64,000 nucleotides of DNA, taken from Labrys sp. KNU-23 (GTDB lineage: Bacteria; Pseudomonadota; Alphaproteobacteria; Rhizobiales; Labraceae). The notes beneath the pieces were generated by a model that did not search any database, was not told the DNA's origin, and saw only the letters and a program-made list of their open reading frames with translations. Positions 52,556 to 61,963 of the stretch are shown here, one piece after another. How positions within the stretch are numbered: the first letter of the stretch is position 1; each line of letters starts with the position of its first letter. The position numbers were made by a program, and so were the translations under genes. The DNA lies in NCBI RefSeq assembly GCF_008330945.1, contig NZ_CP043489.1:1809501-1873500 (forward strand), written 5' to 3'.

Positions 52556-54073
52556 TCACGCGGCCTGATGGGACTCGTTCAATTCACCGGCTCTCACGCC
52601 GATCGTGGCTTCGTCAAGACCTAGTTCCTTGAGCTTGCGATAAAGCGTGGATCGGCCGATGCCGAGCTTGCGCGCGACCTCGGTCATCTGTCCGCGATGA
52701 TGGCGGATGGCGAATTTCAGCATGTCCGTTTCCAGCGATTCCAGCGTGCGGACATCCCCCCGCGCATCGAGCATGGTCATGGTGTGGGGTTCGCGCACCG
52801 TGATGATCTCCCGCAGCGGCGCTCCGGTGATCATCGCCGGGCCGATGTGGACCGGCTTGGGCGGCAGCAGCGGTGCAGAAGGGATGCGCACATCGAAGCC
52901 ATCCACGCGGGCGGCAATCTGCGGCAGATCGGGTACGCCGATCTCGTCGCCCTCGGCAAGGATCACGGCCCGGTACATCGCATTTTCGAGCTGGCGCACA
53001 TTGCCTGGCCAGTCATAGGCGGAGAGCAGCGCCACGGCCTCGGCGCTGATGCTGCGCACGGCTCGGCCCTCCTCGGCCCCGAAGCGGGCGAGAAAATGCC
53101 AGGCGAGATCGGCGACGTCCTCACGCCTCACACGCAGCGCCGGCAGCATGATCGGGAAGACATGGAGGCGATAATAGAGGTCTTCGCGGAACAGCCCGGC
53201 CTTGACCAGATCGATCAGGTTGCGGCTGGTCGAGGAAATCAGCCGGAAATCCGTGCGCACCGCTCGCCGGGCTCCGACCGGCTCGATCTCGCCGCTGCGC
53301 AGCGCGTCGAGCAGCTTGACCTGCAGGGCCAGCGACAATTCGCCGACATTGTCGAGGAAGAGCGTGCCGCCATGGGCCTCCGCCAGCTTGCCGGCCTGCT
53401 TGTCGACGGCGCCGGCCGCATTCTTGTCCTGGCCGAACAGGATCCGCTCGGCCTCCTCCTCCGGCAGGGTACCACAATTGACGGCCACGAAGGACCGGCC
53501 GCGGCGTTCGCCACCGCCATGGATCGCCTGCGCCACCATCTGCTTGCCGGTGCCCGCCTCGCCCTCGATCAGCACGGGAATGGTCGAACCGGCCGCCTTT
53601 TCGGCAAGGCGCACCACCCGCTCCATCTCTGGGCCGCGCGCGACCAGATCCTTCAGGCCGAGCTGGCCCGTGGCACGCTTGGCGAGCACGCGCACTTCAC
53701 GCTCCAGGGCGCGATGCTTGAGGGCATTGCGGATCGAGGCCTGCAGGCGCTCGGCGCCGACGGGCTTGACCACGAAATCGGCGGCGCCCGCCTTCATCGC
53801 CGAGATCACGGCGTCGATCGAGCCGTGGGCCGTCTGCACGATCACCGGAACCTGCAGGCCGCGGGCACGCATGCGCCCGAGCACACCCATGCCGTCGAGA
53901 TCGGGCATCACCAGATCCAGCACGAGGAGATCGATCTTGCCGCCTTCGAGTTCGCGCAATGCCGCTTCGCCGCTGTCGACGAGGCGGGCGTGATAGCCAA
54001 AACGCCTCACCATGGCCTCGAGAAGCCGGCATTGCACCGGATCATCGTCGGCGATCAGAACAGTCGAGCTCAT
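52556..54073 (-). CDS. NtrC-type response regulator with degenerate sigma-54 interface
   Basis: A 505-aa protein. Receiver domain (IADDDP, phosphoacceptor Asp in LLVLDLVMPD, Lys in VVKPV), an AAA+ domain and a Fis-type HTH (TEVARKLGIGRSTLYRKLKELG). The AAA+ part is odd: where activators have GAFTGA this one reads NAAGAV; Walker A is GEAGTGKQ; and the Walker B acidic pair DE is DN (FLDNVGE). It therefore may not contact sigma-54 or hydrolyse ATP normally. The arginine-finger region (FREDLYYRLHVFPI) is kept. No sensor kinase gene is adjacent. It may act on sigma-70 promoters like Rhodobacter NtrC. Confidence 0.85.
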   Translation of the reverse strand: MSSTVLIADDDPVQCRLLEAMVRRFGYHARLVDSGEAALRELEGGKIDLLVLDLVMPDLDGMGVLGRMRARGLQVPVIVQTAHGSIDAVISAMKAGAADFVVKPVGAERLQASIRNALKHRALEREVRVLAKRATGQLGLKDLVARGPEMERVVRLAEKAAGSTIPVLIEGEAGTGKQMVAQAIHGGGERRGRSFVAVNCGTLPEEEAERILFGQDKNAAGAVDKQAGKLAEAHGGTLFLDNVGELSLALQVKLLDALRSGEIEPVGARRAVRTDFRLISSTSRNLIDLVKAGLFREDLYYRLHVFPIMLPALRVRREDVADLAWHFLARFGAEEGRAVRSISAEAVALLSAYDWPGNVRQLENAMYRAVILAEGDEIGVPDLPQIAARVDGFDVRIPSAPLLPPKPVHIGPAMITGAPLREIITVREPHTMTMLDARGDVRTLESLETDMLKFAIRHHRGQMTEVARKLGIGRSTLYRKLKELGLDEATIGVRAGELNESHQAA

Positions 54074-54447
54074 CAATCCCCCGTCCCATTTCCATTCGGT
54101 GCAGCGATCGGATGCCATCGCTGCCGAAGCCCCGGCATCACCACGTCAGCGCGAGGTATCCTGTAGCCAGGCCCCGCAATTTCACCCGGGCGAAGCACCC
54201 CGTGTGCCGTTTCGGATCATCTAGGAGCAGAAGCGTGAAGGACTGCTTAACGACGTTGGATGAAAGTCACATTCCGCCGAGACGGTTGAAACCGCTGCCG
54301 CGAACGGCGATATGTGAGACCATCACAGGGCCGCATCGCCGGCCCGGCTTTATCGCAAACACGGCGTGTCCGCCTCAGGCTGGCACGCCGAAATGCCGTT
54401 CGAACGACAACCGCAATCGTAGTGTCAGGCGGTCTCAAGGAGTTTTC
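54074..54447. other. 374-bp divergent gap between the NtrC-like gene and pepF
   Basis: No gene, repeat or clear operator seen. It must carry both promoters; a ribosome-binding site AAGGAG precedes the pepF ATG. Confidence 0.6.
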
Positions 54448-56325
54448 ATGGCCGGCAAGTCTTTTTCCGCTTCCTCCGGTTCTGCCTCACCGGAGGCCTC
54501 CAAGGCCGATTCGCAGGAGACCAAGGCCGACCGGAAGGGCAGCGAGCTCGGCCGGTTGCCGGAATGGAATCTCGCCGATCTCTATCCAGGCATCGATTCG
54601 CCCGAAATCGCCGCCGATCTCGACAGGGGCCTGGCCGACTGCATCGCCTTCGAGGAAGCCAACAAGGGCAGGCTCGCCGAGATCCTGGCCGGCAAGGATG
54701 GCGCCGCCCGTCTCGCCGCCATCATCAAGGCCTATGAGGGCATCGAGGACAGGCTCGGGCGCATCGCGTCCTTCGCCGGCCTCGTCTATGCCGGCGACAC
54801 CACCGATCCCGCCCGCGCCAAATTCTATGGCGATGTGCAGGACAAGCTGACCACGGCCTCCTCCCACCTGCTGTTCTTCACGCTGGAGCTCAACCGCATC
54901 GACGACGGTGCCTTGGCCGAGGCGGTCGAAGACGAGGCGCTTGCCCATTGGAAGCCCTGGCTCGACGATATCCGCATCGAAAAGCCCTACCAGCTCGAGG
55001 ATCGCGTCGAGCAATTGTTCCACGACAAGTCGGTGACCGGCCGTGGAGCCTGGAACCGCCTGTTCGACGAGACGATCTCGGGCCTGCGCTTCCGGGTCGA
55101 GGACAGCCAGGAACTGACGCTGGAGCCGACCCTGAACCTGCTTCAGGACCCCTCTCCCGCCAAGCGCGAGAAGGCGGCTCATGCCCTCGCCCGCACCTTC
55201 AAGGACAATCTCAGGCTGTTCACCCTGATCACCAACACCCTGGCCAAGGACAAGGAGATCTCCGACCGCTGGCGTGGCTTCGAGGATGTCGCCGATTCGC
55301 GCCATCTGTCGAACCGGGTCGAGCGCGAAGTGGTCGATGCCCTGGTCTCGGCGGTGCAGGAAGCCTATCCGCGCCTGTCGCACCGCTATTACCGCCTCAA
55401 GGCCAAATGGTTCGGGCTCGACCAGCTCAACCATTGGGACCGCAACGCGCCACTGCCCAAGGTCGAGAGCAGGCCGATCAAATGGGAGGACGCGCGCGGC
55501 ACCGTACTCGAGGCCTATGCCGGTTTCTCCCCGCGCATGGCCGGCATCGCCCAGCGCTTCTTCGATGAACGCTGGATCGACGCGCCCGTCCGCCCCGGCA
55601 AGGCACCCGGCGCCTTCGCGCACCCGACCGTGCCCTCCGCTCATCCCTATGTGCTGCTCAACTATCAGGGCAAGACGCGCGACGTGATGACGCTCGCCCA
55701 TGAATTGGGTCACGGCGTCCACCAGGTGCTGGCAGGCCATAATGGCGCGTTGATGGCGCCGACACCGCTGACCCTGGCCGAGACCGCCTCGGTGTTCGGC
55801 GAGATGCTGACCTTCCGCGCCTTGCTGGCCCAGGCGGCCACGCCCGCGCAGAAGAAGGCCATGCTCGCCGCCAAGGTGGAGGACATGATCAACACGGTGG
55901 TGCGCCAGATTGCCTTCTATGCCTTCGAGCGTAAGGTGCATGTCGAGCGCCGCCAGGGCGAGTTGACCGCCGACCGCCTCGGCGAGATCTGGCTGTCCGT
56001 TCAAGAGGAAAGCCTCGGGCCGGCCATCAAGATCGGGCCGGGCTACGAGACCTTCTGGACCTACATCCCGCACTTCATCCATTCGCCCTTCTACGTCTAC
56101 GCCTACGCCTTCGGCGATTGCCTGGTGAACTCGCTCTACGCCGTCTACGAGAAAGCGCATGAGGGCTTTGCCGAGCGCTATCTCGCCATGCTGGCGGCCG
56201 GCGGCACCAAGCACCATTCCGAACTGCTCGCCCCCTTCGGCCTCGACGCCCGCGACCCCGCCTTCTGGCAGATCGGGCTCAATCTGATCGAGAGCATGAT
56301 CGTGGAGCTTGAAGGGATGGAATAG
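54448..56325 (+). CDS. pepF: M3-family oligoendopeptidase F
   Basis: A 625-aa cytosolic zinc peptidase. Zinc motif HELGH in TLAHELGHGVHQ and the downstream Glu in TLAETASVFGEML. The C-terminal YIPHFIHSPFYVYAYAFG segment is characteristic of M3B peptidases. It degrades oligopeptides of about 7-17 residues. Start 54448 with a good AAGGAG site; an extra upstream frame is not real. The N-terminal 30 residues are low complexity (Ser/Ala/Lys). Confidence 0.93.
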   Translation: MAGKSFSASSGSASPEASKADSQETKADRKGSELGRLPEWNLADLYPGIDSPEIAADLDRGLADCIAFEEANKGRLAEILAGKDGAARLAAIIKAYEGIEDRLGRIASFAGLVYAGDTTDPARAKFYGDVQDKLTTASSHLLFFTLELNRIDDGALAEAVEDEALAHWKPWLDDIRIEKPYQLEDRVEQLFHDKSVTGRGAWNRLFDETISGLRFRVEDSQELTLEPTLNLLQDPSPAKREKAAHALARTFKDNLRLFTLITNTLAKDKEISDRWRGFEDVADSRHLSNRVEREVVDALVSAVQEAYPRLSHRYYRLKAKWFGLDQLNHWDRNAPLPKVESRPIKWEDARGTVLEAYAGFSPRMAGIAQRFFDERWIDAPVRPGKAPGAFAHPTVPSAHPYVLLNYQGKTRDVMTLAHELGHGVHQVLAGHNGALMAPTPLTLAETASVFGEMLTFRALLAQAATPAQKKAMLAAKVEDMINTVVRQIAFYAFERKVHVERRQGELTADRLGEIWLSVQEESLGPAIKIGPGYETFWTYIPHFIHSPFYVYAYAFGDCLVNSLYAVYEKAHEGFAERYLAMLAAGGTKHHSELLAPFGLDARDPAFWQIGLNLIESMIVELEGME

Positions 56326-56356
56326 GTTCTCGCCTGGGGGATGCCATTGGCATTCC

Positions 56357-56743
56357 TCAGCCGACGGCGACAGCCTCCAGCTCCACCAGCCAGCCCGGCT
56401 CCAGCGTGCCGACCACGATCGCCGTGGTCGGGATGCGGCGGGGGCCCAGGGCTTTGAGCCGTGCCGCCTGATTGGCCTCGGCGAAGGCCGCGTCGGTGAG
56501 ATAGCTGGTGACGCGCACGAGATTATCGACCGTCATGCCGGCCTCGGCGAGAATGCGCCGGATGTTGGACCACAGCCTTTCGAGCTGTTCATCCAGGCTG
56601 CCGGGCGCCCGGCCGTCCGGATCGAGGCCCATGGTTCCGCTGAAGAAAAGCAGGCGCTGCATTCCCACGACTTCCATGGCGTGGACATAGTCCGGCGTTG
56701 CCTCATAGATGCCTTCGTTGGGATTTCGCACGATCATTTGCAT
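56357..56743 (-). CDS. RidA-family protein lacking the catalytic Arg
   Basis: A 128-aa member of the YjgF/YER057c/UK114 family (RLLFFSGTMGLDPDGR, NLVRVTSYLTD, WLVELEAVAVG). In RidA an Arg in the PARxxVxV block binds the carboxylate of the imine; here the aligned segment is RIPTTAIVVG, with Pro at that place. It is therefore probably one of the Rid subfamilies without 2-iminoacid deaminase activity. Divergent from an Lrp gene, a common pairing for amino-acid or pyrimidine catabolism. A Met two codons in is an alternative start. Confidence 0.85.
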   Translation of the reverse strand: MQMIVRNPNEGIYEATPDYVHAMEVVGMQRLLFFSGTMGLDPDGRAPGSLDEQLERLWSNIRRILAEAGMTVDNLVRVTSYLTDAAFAEANQAARLKALGPRRIPTTAIVVGTLEPGWLVELEAVAVG

Positions 56744-56809
56744 GGTTTTTCTCCCTCGACGAGCGCATGCTGAACAGAACGATCTTCGAGGAAAAGAGTT
56801 TTTTGCCGA

Positions 56810-57340
56810 ATGAAATCAAAAACGAAGGATCTTCAGCCGAATGAACGGGCAGACCGTTCTCTCGACGATTTCGACCGAAAGATCTTAGGCGCCTTGAGCG
56901 CCGATGCGCGCCAGACCTATGCCGAGATCGGCCAGAGCGCCGGGCTTTCCGCACCGGCCGTGCACGAACGCGTCAAGCGCTTGCGCGAAGCGGGCGTGCT
57001 CAGGGGCTCGACCGCCGTGCTCGACGCTCAGGCCATCGGCAAGCCCTTCCTCGCCTTCGTGCATGTCGACACCGAAGGCTGGGGCAAGAGCGAGCGCATG
57101 ATGACGCTGCGCCGCTTTCCCGAAGTGGAGGAAATGCATTCGGTAGCCGGTGATACCGGCGTGATCATGAAGGTGCGCACCCAAAATGCCCGGGCGATGG
57201 AGCATTTCCTCTCCCAGCTCTACATCCTGCCCGGCGTCAGGGGCACCAAGAGCTATGTGGTGCTCTCCACCTATCTGGAGCGGGCAATCCAGCCCCTGGC
57301 CACCGAGAATTGGCCCGACATCCCGCTTCCGCCGGACTAA
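56810..57340 (+). CDS. Lrp/AsnC-family regulator 1
   Basis: A 176-aa protein with a 20-residue charged N-terminal extension, then HTH (ILGALSADARQTYAEIGQSAGLSAPAVHERVKRLREAGVL) and a RAM effector domain (FLAFVHVDTEGWGKSERM and the VMKV/VVLSTY strands). Divergent from the RidA gene (66-bp gap), which it probably controls in response to an amino acid. Confidence 0.88.
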   Translation: MKSKTKDLQPNERADRSLDDFDRKILGALSADARQTYAEIGQSAGLSAPAVHERVKRLREAGVLRGSTAVLDAQAIGKPFLAFVHVDTEGWGKSERMMTLRRFPEVEEMHSVAGDTGVIMKVRTQNARAMEHFLSQLYILPGVRGTKSYVVLSTYLERAIQPLATENWPDIPLPPD

Positions 57341-57434
57341 GTCCAATATCCGACGCTCCTGGACGGCGTCCGCCTGCCGCAATGCCCGCGCAATCCGCCC
57401 TCCCTAGGTTGCGCCCGCATTCGGGAGCCGAGCG

Positions 57435-58118
57435 ATGATCCGCAGGAAGCAATGGGCTGCCAGGGCAGCCGGCTATGGGCTGCATGCCTATATCAGTGGC
57501 GTGATGCGCACCACGCGCTTCGCCCCTCTGCCGGGCGAGCAGCGGCCCTGGGAGAGGACAGACGGTTCCTTCATCGCCCTGACCTGGCATGGCCAGCAGA
57601 TGCTGAGCACCGCGGCGCTGCACGGCGCGCCGCGCACCAGCGTGCTGGTCTCGCTGCATTTCGACGGTACGGTGATCGCCACGGCGCTGGCGCGCGCCGG
57701 CTATGGTACCATTCGCGGCTCGGGCACCCAGACCCGGGCCAAGATCCGGGGCAAATGCGGCATCCCCGCCTTCCTGGCGATGCGCCAGGCGCTGGAAACC
57801 GGCACCAATGTGCTGATGACGGCCGACGTGCCCAAGGTCGCGCGTGTCGCCGGCAAGGGCGCGGTGCAGCTGGCGCGGGCGACCGGACGGCCGATCTTCC
57901 TGTTCGCGGCGGTGACCAGCGCCCGCATCGACCTCGACAACTGGGACAAGGCCGGCCTGGTGCTGCCCTTCGGGCGTGGCTGCGTGCTGTGGTCGGAAGC
58001 CCTTACTGTGCCCGGTGATGCCGACGCAGCGGAGATCGACGCGATCAGCCATCGTATCACCACAGGGCTGGACAGCCTGCATGCCGAGGCCCATCGGCGA
58101 TTGCGTTCCCGGACCTGA
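57435..58118 (+). CDS. DUF374-family acyltransferase
   Basis: A 227-aa protein resembling lysophospholipid acyltransferases of the DUF374 group: the LTWHGQQ and VSLHFDGTVIATAL segments and RGSGTQTRAK correspond to the acyltransferase fold, although the classical HX4D motif is replaced by SLHFDG. May acylate a lipid A precursor or other lipid in the inner membrane. The N-terminus (KQWAARAAGYGLHAYISGVM) may be amphipathic. No operon partner. Confidence 0.75.
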   Translation: MIRRKQWAARAAGYGLHAYISGVMRTTRFAPLPGEQRPWERTDGSFIALTWHGQQMLSTAALHGAPRTSVLVSLHFDGTVIATALARAGYGTIRGSGTQTRAKIRGKCGIPAFLAMRQALETGTNVLMTADVPKVARVAGKGAVQLARATGRPIFLFAAVTSARIDLDNWDKAGLVLPFGRGCVLWSEALTVPGDADAAEIDAISHRITTGLDSLHAEAHRRLRSRT

Positions 58119-58259
58119 CGGCACTCCTTCCGCGTTTTGGCGAGATGTTGACGGGCTTTGGCGCGGCCATGCGTTCCGAGGAGACGGGGGACGAAGCTAA
58201 GAGGGGCGGAGCCTGGACGGAAGTACGCTCCCTCCCATGGCCGAACAGCGGACGCAAAC

Positions 58260-59123
58260 ATGGCAATTCTTCTCGGCCTGGCGGCAGCCCTGTGCTGGGG
58301 CGGCACGGATTTCCTCGGTGGCGCGGCGGCGCGGGCGCTCGGCGTTCGCCGCGCCTTGTTCTTCAGCCAGGCAGTCGGCTTCATCACCCTGTCGTTGCTG
58401 CTCTTCTTCCTGCCGGCCGTGCGGGAACATATGGTGCGGGCTCCAATGTCGGCCTGGCTGTGGGGGATCGCCGCCGCCCTCGGCAATTTCCTGGCGATGC
58501 TCGCTTTGCTTTCGGCCCTGGCGCGCGGCAAGGCAGCCCTGGTCGCGCCGATCGCCGCCACCTACGGCGCGATCACCACTCTACTTTCACTGGCCGCAGG
58601 CGAGGCCCTGGGCGGATGGGCGCTGGCAGGCCTCGGCCTGTGTTTCGTCGGCGTGCCCTGCACGGTCTACGCACCGGACGAGGCAAGCGCCTCTTCGGCA
58701 TCGAAGACCCCGCTCCGGCTGGCGATGGCTGCCGCCCTGTTCTTCGGTATCGGCTTCTGGCTGCAGGGGCATCTTGCCTTGCCCGGACTCGGGGCCACCG
58801 CGACGCTCTGGCTGCTCTACACCACAAACCTGGCCTGCCTCGCCGGCCTGCTGGCGGCCAAGCCCACTGAATTCCGCCTGCCGCCCAACTCGCTCTGGAG
58901 CCTCACCATTGCGATCGGCCTGCTCAGCCTGTGCGGCTTCGGCACGCTGGCGCTGGGCGCGCTTACCGGTGCGGTGGCCGTGGTTACCGTATTGAGCACC
59001 CTGTCTGGCGCCGTCACCGCCGCGCTCGGCGTCATGCTGCGCGGCGAACGCTTGTCCGCGGTGCAATGGTTCGGCATCGCCGCTGCCCTTCTTGGCGTCC
59101 TCCTGCTCAGGATCGGGGGCTAG
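58260..59123 (+). CDS. EamA/DMT-family transporter 1
   Basis: A 287-aa protein with ten hydrophobic helices in two EamA halves (LLGLAAALCWGGTDFLGG and AALFFGIGFWLQG). Exports metabolites of unknown nature. The ATG at 58260 follows a weak site. Its 3' end overlaps the convergent DMT gene by 17 bp. Confidence 0.83.
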   Translation: MAILLGLAAALCWGGTDFLGGAAARALGVRRALFFSQAVGFITLSLLLFFLPAVREHMVRAPMSAWLWGIAAALGNFLAMLALLSALARGKAALVAPIAATYGAITTLLSLAAGEALGGWALAGLGLCFVGVPCTVYAPDEASASSASKTPLRLAMAAALFFGIGFWLQGHLALPGLGATATLWLLYTTNLACLAGLLAAKPTEFRLPPNSLWSLTIAIGLLSLCGFGTLALGALTGAVAVVTVLSTLSGAVTAALGVMLRGERLSAVQWFGIAAALLGVLLLRIGG

Positions 59124-60024
59124 CCGGCGTCCCCGGCACCGCTGCCTCGTTCCGCCGCAAAGGCGACCAGCCGAGCGTCATGCCGGCCGCCGCGACCAGG
59201 ATGGCGCCGGCGCCGATCATCTGCAGCCAGTCCAGGCGGTGGCCGAAGGCGACGAGGTCGACCAGGATCGCCACCACCGGATAGATGAAGGAGAGCGCGC
59301 CGGTGAGGCTGGTCGGCAGCTTCTGGATGGCGCCATAGAGCAGGATATACATCAGCCCGGTATGGACGATGCCGAGCGTGCCCAGGATGGCCCAGGTCTG
59401 CCCCCCCGTAGGCGGATGGGACAGGCCGGCAAGCGGCGCCAGCATCAGGGTGCCGACGATCACCTGGATCAGGGCGATCAGATGCGGCGGCACACCCTTG
59501 AGCTTCTTGGCGACCAGCGCGGCGATCGCATAGAAGAAGGCAGCGCCGAGCGCCAGGCCGATGCCGACCAGATAATCGGTCCCGGCGACCCCGCCTTTGG
59601 CCTGGACGATGCCGAGCATGCCGGCAAAGGCGAGGCCGAGCCAGAACAGCTTGGACGCTGTCAGCTTCTCCGAGAACAACAGCACGCCGAAACCCACCAG
59701 CATGAAGGGCTGGGTGTTGTAGACGGCGGTGGCGATCGAGATCGAGGCACGCGGATAGGCGGCAAACAGCATCAGCCAGTTCGCCACGATAGCGATGCCG
59801 CCGATCACGGCGAGCCCGATCTGCCGCCCCGTGATGACGTCGCGCCTGAAAAGGCCGAGCCCCAGGCAGATCAGGGCCAGCGTGCCTGCCCCGAACAGGC
59901 AGCGCCAGAACACCACGTCGACGACCGACTGGCCCGACAGGATGACGAACCAGCCGATCGTGCCGGATATGATCATGGCCGCCGTCATCTCGGCCGTTCC
60001 GCGGAGTTTGTCCATGGCATGCAC
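59107..60024 (-). CDS. EamA/DMT-family transporter 2
   Basis: A 305-aa protein with ten predicted helices, the pattern of RhaT/EamA exporters (GWFVILSGQSVVDVVFWRCLF near the start). Overlaps DMT transporter 1 tail-to-tail by 17 bp. Divergent from Lrp gene 2 with a 111-bp gap; amino-acid exporters are often under such Lrp control. Start at 60024 or at the Met three codons in. Confidence 0.85.
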   Translation of the reverse strand: MHAMDKLRGTAEMTAAMIISGTIGWFVILSGQSVVDVVFWRCLFGAGTLALICLGLGLFRRDVITGRQIGLAVIGGIAIVANWLMLFAAYPRASISIATAVYNTQPFMLVGFGVLLFSEKLTASKLFWLGLAFAGMLGIVQAKGGVAGTDYLVGIGLALGAAFFYAIAALVAKKLKGVPPHLIALIQVIVGTLMLAPLAGLSHPPTGGQTWAILGTLGIVHTGLMYILLYGAIQKLPTSLTGALSFIYPVVAILVDLVAFGHRLDWLQMIGAGAILVAAAGMTLGWSPLRRNEAAVPGTPASPRS

Positions 60025-60135
60025 CTCTCAAAGGAGGCTGAATTCTATTCGGGCACCGTGCAGTTTTATATGGATAGGATTAGGCAAGATATGACATCTT
60101 CCTAAATCACGAAGGAAAAATCGTGGATTGGCATC

Positions 60136-60570
60136 ATGCTTGATGAAGTGGACAAACGCTTCGTCGACATTCTGGTCGAGAATGCCCGCATCTCGCTGAA
60201 GGAACTGGCGGGCCGGGTGAACCTGTCCTCCCCCTCGACCTCAGAACGTCTCAGACGCCTGGAGGAGCGCGGCGTGATCCGCGCCTTCACCGTGGACGTC
60301 GATCCGCAGGCCCTCGGCTATACGCTGCAGGCGATCGTGCGCATCCGCCCCCTGCCCGGCCAGTTGCCCCGGGTGCAGAGGCTGATCGAGGAAATCCCGG
60401 AGTTTTCCGAATGCGACAAGGTCACCGGCGACGATTGCTTCGTCGCCCGGCTGCATCTGCGCTCGATCGAACAGCTCGACGAGATCCTCGACCGCCTCAT
60501 CGACAAGGCCGAGACCAATACCGCCATCGTCAAGTCGCAGCCGGTAAAGCGCCGCCTGCCGCCGCTGTGA
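60136..60570 (+). CDS. Lrp/AsnC-family regulator 2
   Basis: A 144-aa protein of the usual size: HTH (VDILVENARISLKELAGRVNLSSPSTSERLRRLEERGVI) and RAM domain. Divergent from DMT transporter 2, its probable target. Confidence 0.88.
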   Translation: MLDEVDKRFVDILVENARISLKELAGRVNLSSPSTSERLRRLEERGVIRAFTVDVDPQALGYTLQAIVRIRPLPGQLPRVQRLIEEIPEFSECDKVTGDDCFVARLHLRSIEQLDEILDRLIDKAETNTAIVKSQPVKRRLPPL

Positions 60571-60593
60571 GGGCGCGCTTCGCCGAGACGAGA

Positions 60594-60866
60594 TCAGCGC
60601 AGGAACAGCAGCGCGCCCGTCGCCACCAGCAGCAGCCAGGCAATGCCGTCCCATTCCGTCAGCGAGGAGGATGGGGCCCGACGACGAGCCCCGGACGCCG
60701 CCATCGCCTGCAGCACGGCAAACAGGGCAAGCAGCGCGGCGAAGGTCGGCGCAAAAGCCTTCGATCCGGAGGCCGCCAGCAGGGCGGCGAAGAGGATTTC
60801 GGCAACAAAGACGTGAATGGTTACCCTGGACACGATGTCCAGTTTTTTCGGGACTGAATGCGACAT
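60594..60866 (-). CDS. Small three-helix membrane protein
   Basis: A 90-aa protein with about three hydrophobic segments (VTIHVFVAEILFAALLAA, AFAPTFAALLALFAVLQAMAA and GIAWLLLVATGALLFL). No recognised family. The convergent Lrp gene ends 23 bp away. No strong ribosome-binding site. Probably real but unsupported by context. Confidence 0.5.
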   Translation of the reverse strand: MSHSVPKKLDIVSRVTIHVFVAEILFAALLAASGSKAFAPTFAALLALFAVLQAMAASGARRRAPSSSLTEWDGIAWLLLVATGALLFLR

Positions 60867-61133
60867 GGTGAAAGCGGTTCTGAAAATGCCTTGTTCTTAC
60901 GCCGGCCCGCGAAAGCATTTGTGGGACGAAGGAAAGAAAGGACGTCATACTGCCCTGCCGCAATTGTTCGGCGGGCTGACATCGAAGGCATTTTACGAAA
61001 TGGCATGCTCATTACACAAATAAATATCGTGTATTATTTGGAGCATAACGCGTAAGCAGGATATAAGGACACCGGCCCTGCGGGCGATGGAATCTCCCGG
61101 GGTCGCAGACGTCGCGCCTGCAACGTCCTCACC

Positions 61134-61802
61134 TCAGTCGCAGCGCAGCAGGGAAGGCGGCGAGCCAATGTCGGCAACGACTGCCTCGAAGCGGCGGGTT
61201 TCGGGGTCGCGCACCAGAAGATGTCCGGAAGCGATGCCGAAATAGGCGCCGTGGAGCTGCAATTCGCCGGCATCGACGCGCCGGCGCACGCTGCCGAAGG
61301 TCATCAGATTGGCGAGGCTCTGGTCCACGGCGGCCAGGGCAAGGCGGGTGATGTAGTCTTCGGACGGCGTCTCGCCGGGATCTTCGAGCGTATCCACCGC
61401 CGGAGCGATGATCGACATCCATTTGCCGATGAAATCCCCGGACGACAGCGGCGCCCGCTTCTCGGCGAAGGAGCGGATGCCGCCGCAACTGGCATGGCCC
61501 ATGATGACGATATGCTTGACCTTGAGCGCCTCGACCGCGAATTCCAGCGCGGCGCTGGTGCCGTGGAACTGGCCGCCCGCTTCGTAGGGCGGCACGATAT
61601 TGGCGACGTTGCGCACCACGAACAGCTCGCCGGGCCCGGCATCGAAAATCACTTCGGGCGAAACCCGCGAATCGCAGCAGCCGATCACGAGCACTTCAGG
61701 GCTCTGTCCCGTGGTTCCCAACGTCTCGTAACGCTGGCTTTCCCGGGAGAAGCGATCGCCGAGGAAAGACTTGTAGCCGGCGATGAGACTGTCGGGGAAC
61801 AT
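61134..61802 (-). CDS. Beta-class carbonic anhydrase
   Basis: A 222-aa enzyme interconverting CO2 and bicarbonate. Zinc ligands: Cys and the Asp/Arg dyad in GCCDSRVSPE, then His and Cys in MGHASCGGI. The ATG at 61802 matches the family start; the 35 residues before it are repeat-derived. The 267-bp gap on its other side (60867-61133) has an AT-rich stretch but no gene. Confidence 0.93.
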   Translation of the reverse strand: MFPDSLIAGYKSFLGDRFSRESQRYETLGTTGQSPEVLVIGCCDSRVSPEVIFDAGPGELFVVRNVANIVPPYEAGGQFHGTSAALEFAVEALKVKHIVIMGHASCGGIRSFAEKRAPLSSGDFIGKWMSIIAPAVDTLEDPGETPSEDYITRLALAAVDQSLANLMTFGSVRRRVDAGELQLHGAYFGIASGHLLVRDPETRRFEAVVADIGSPPSLLRCD

Positions 61803-61813
61803 GGAATCTCCTC

Positions 61814-61960
61814 GGTGCGCGGACATCTCAGCGACATGTCCGCTCTTAGCCGTCAGCGCACGCTGCAAACAGCAAGAACGGACAAAAAAGTGGGGCGGAC
61901 ATCTCAACGAGACGCCGCCGCCTGATTTTGGGAAGAGCGGGCGGGATGCCCGCGCTCCCA
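61814..61960. repeat. Composite palindromic repeat of the variable-word family
   Basis: Contains GCGGACAT...ATGTCCGC (about 61819-61842) and a CTCTTAGCC string. A second half GGGCGGACATCTCAACGAG follows, and GAAGAGCGGGCGGGATGCCCGCGCTCCC (split here: GAAGAGCGGG, CGGGATGCCC, GCGCTCCC) lies at about 61932-61959. Looks like two family members fused or decayed, between the carbonic anhydrase and acnA. Confidence 0.6.
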
Positions 61961-61963
61961 GGA

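Noticed and set aside
60867..61133. A possible tRNA or small RNA gene in the AT-rich 267-bp gap
   Set aside because: No cloverleaf, no promoter-terminator pair and no repeat match; left as plain intergenic sequence.
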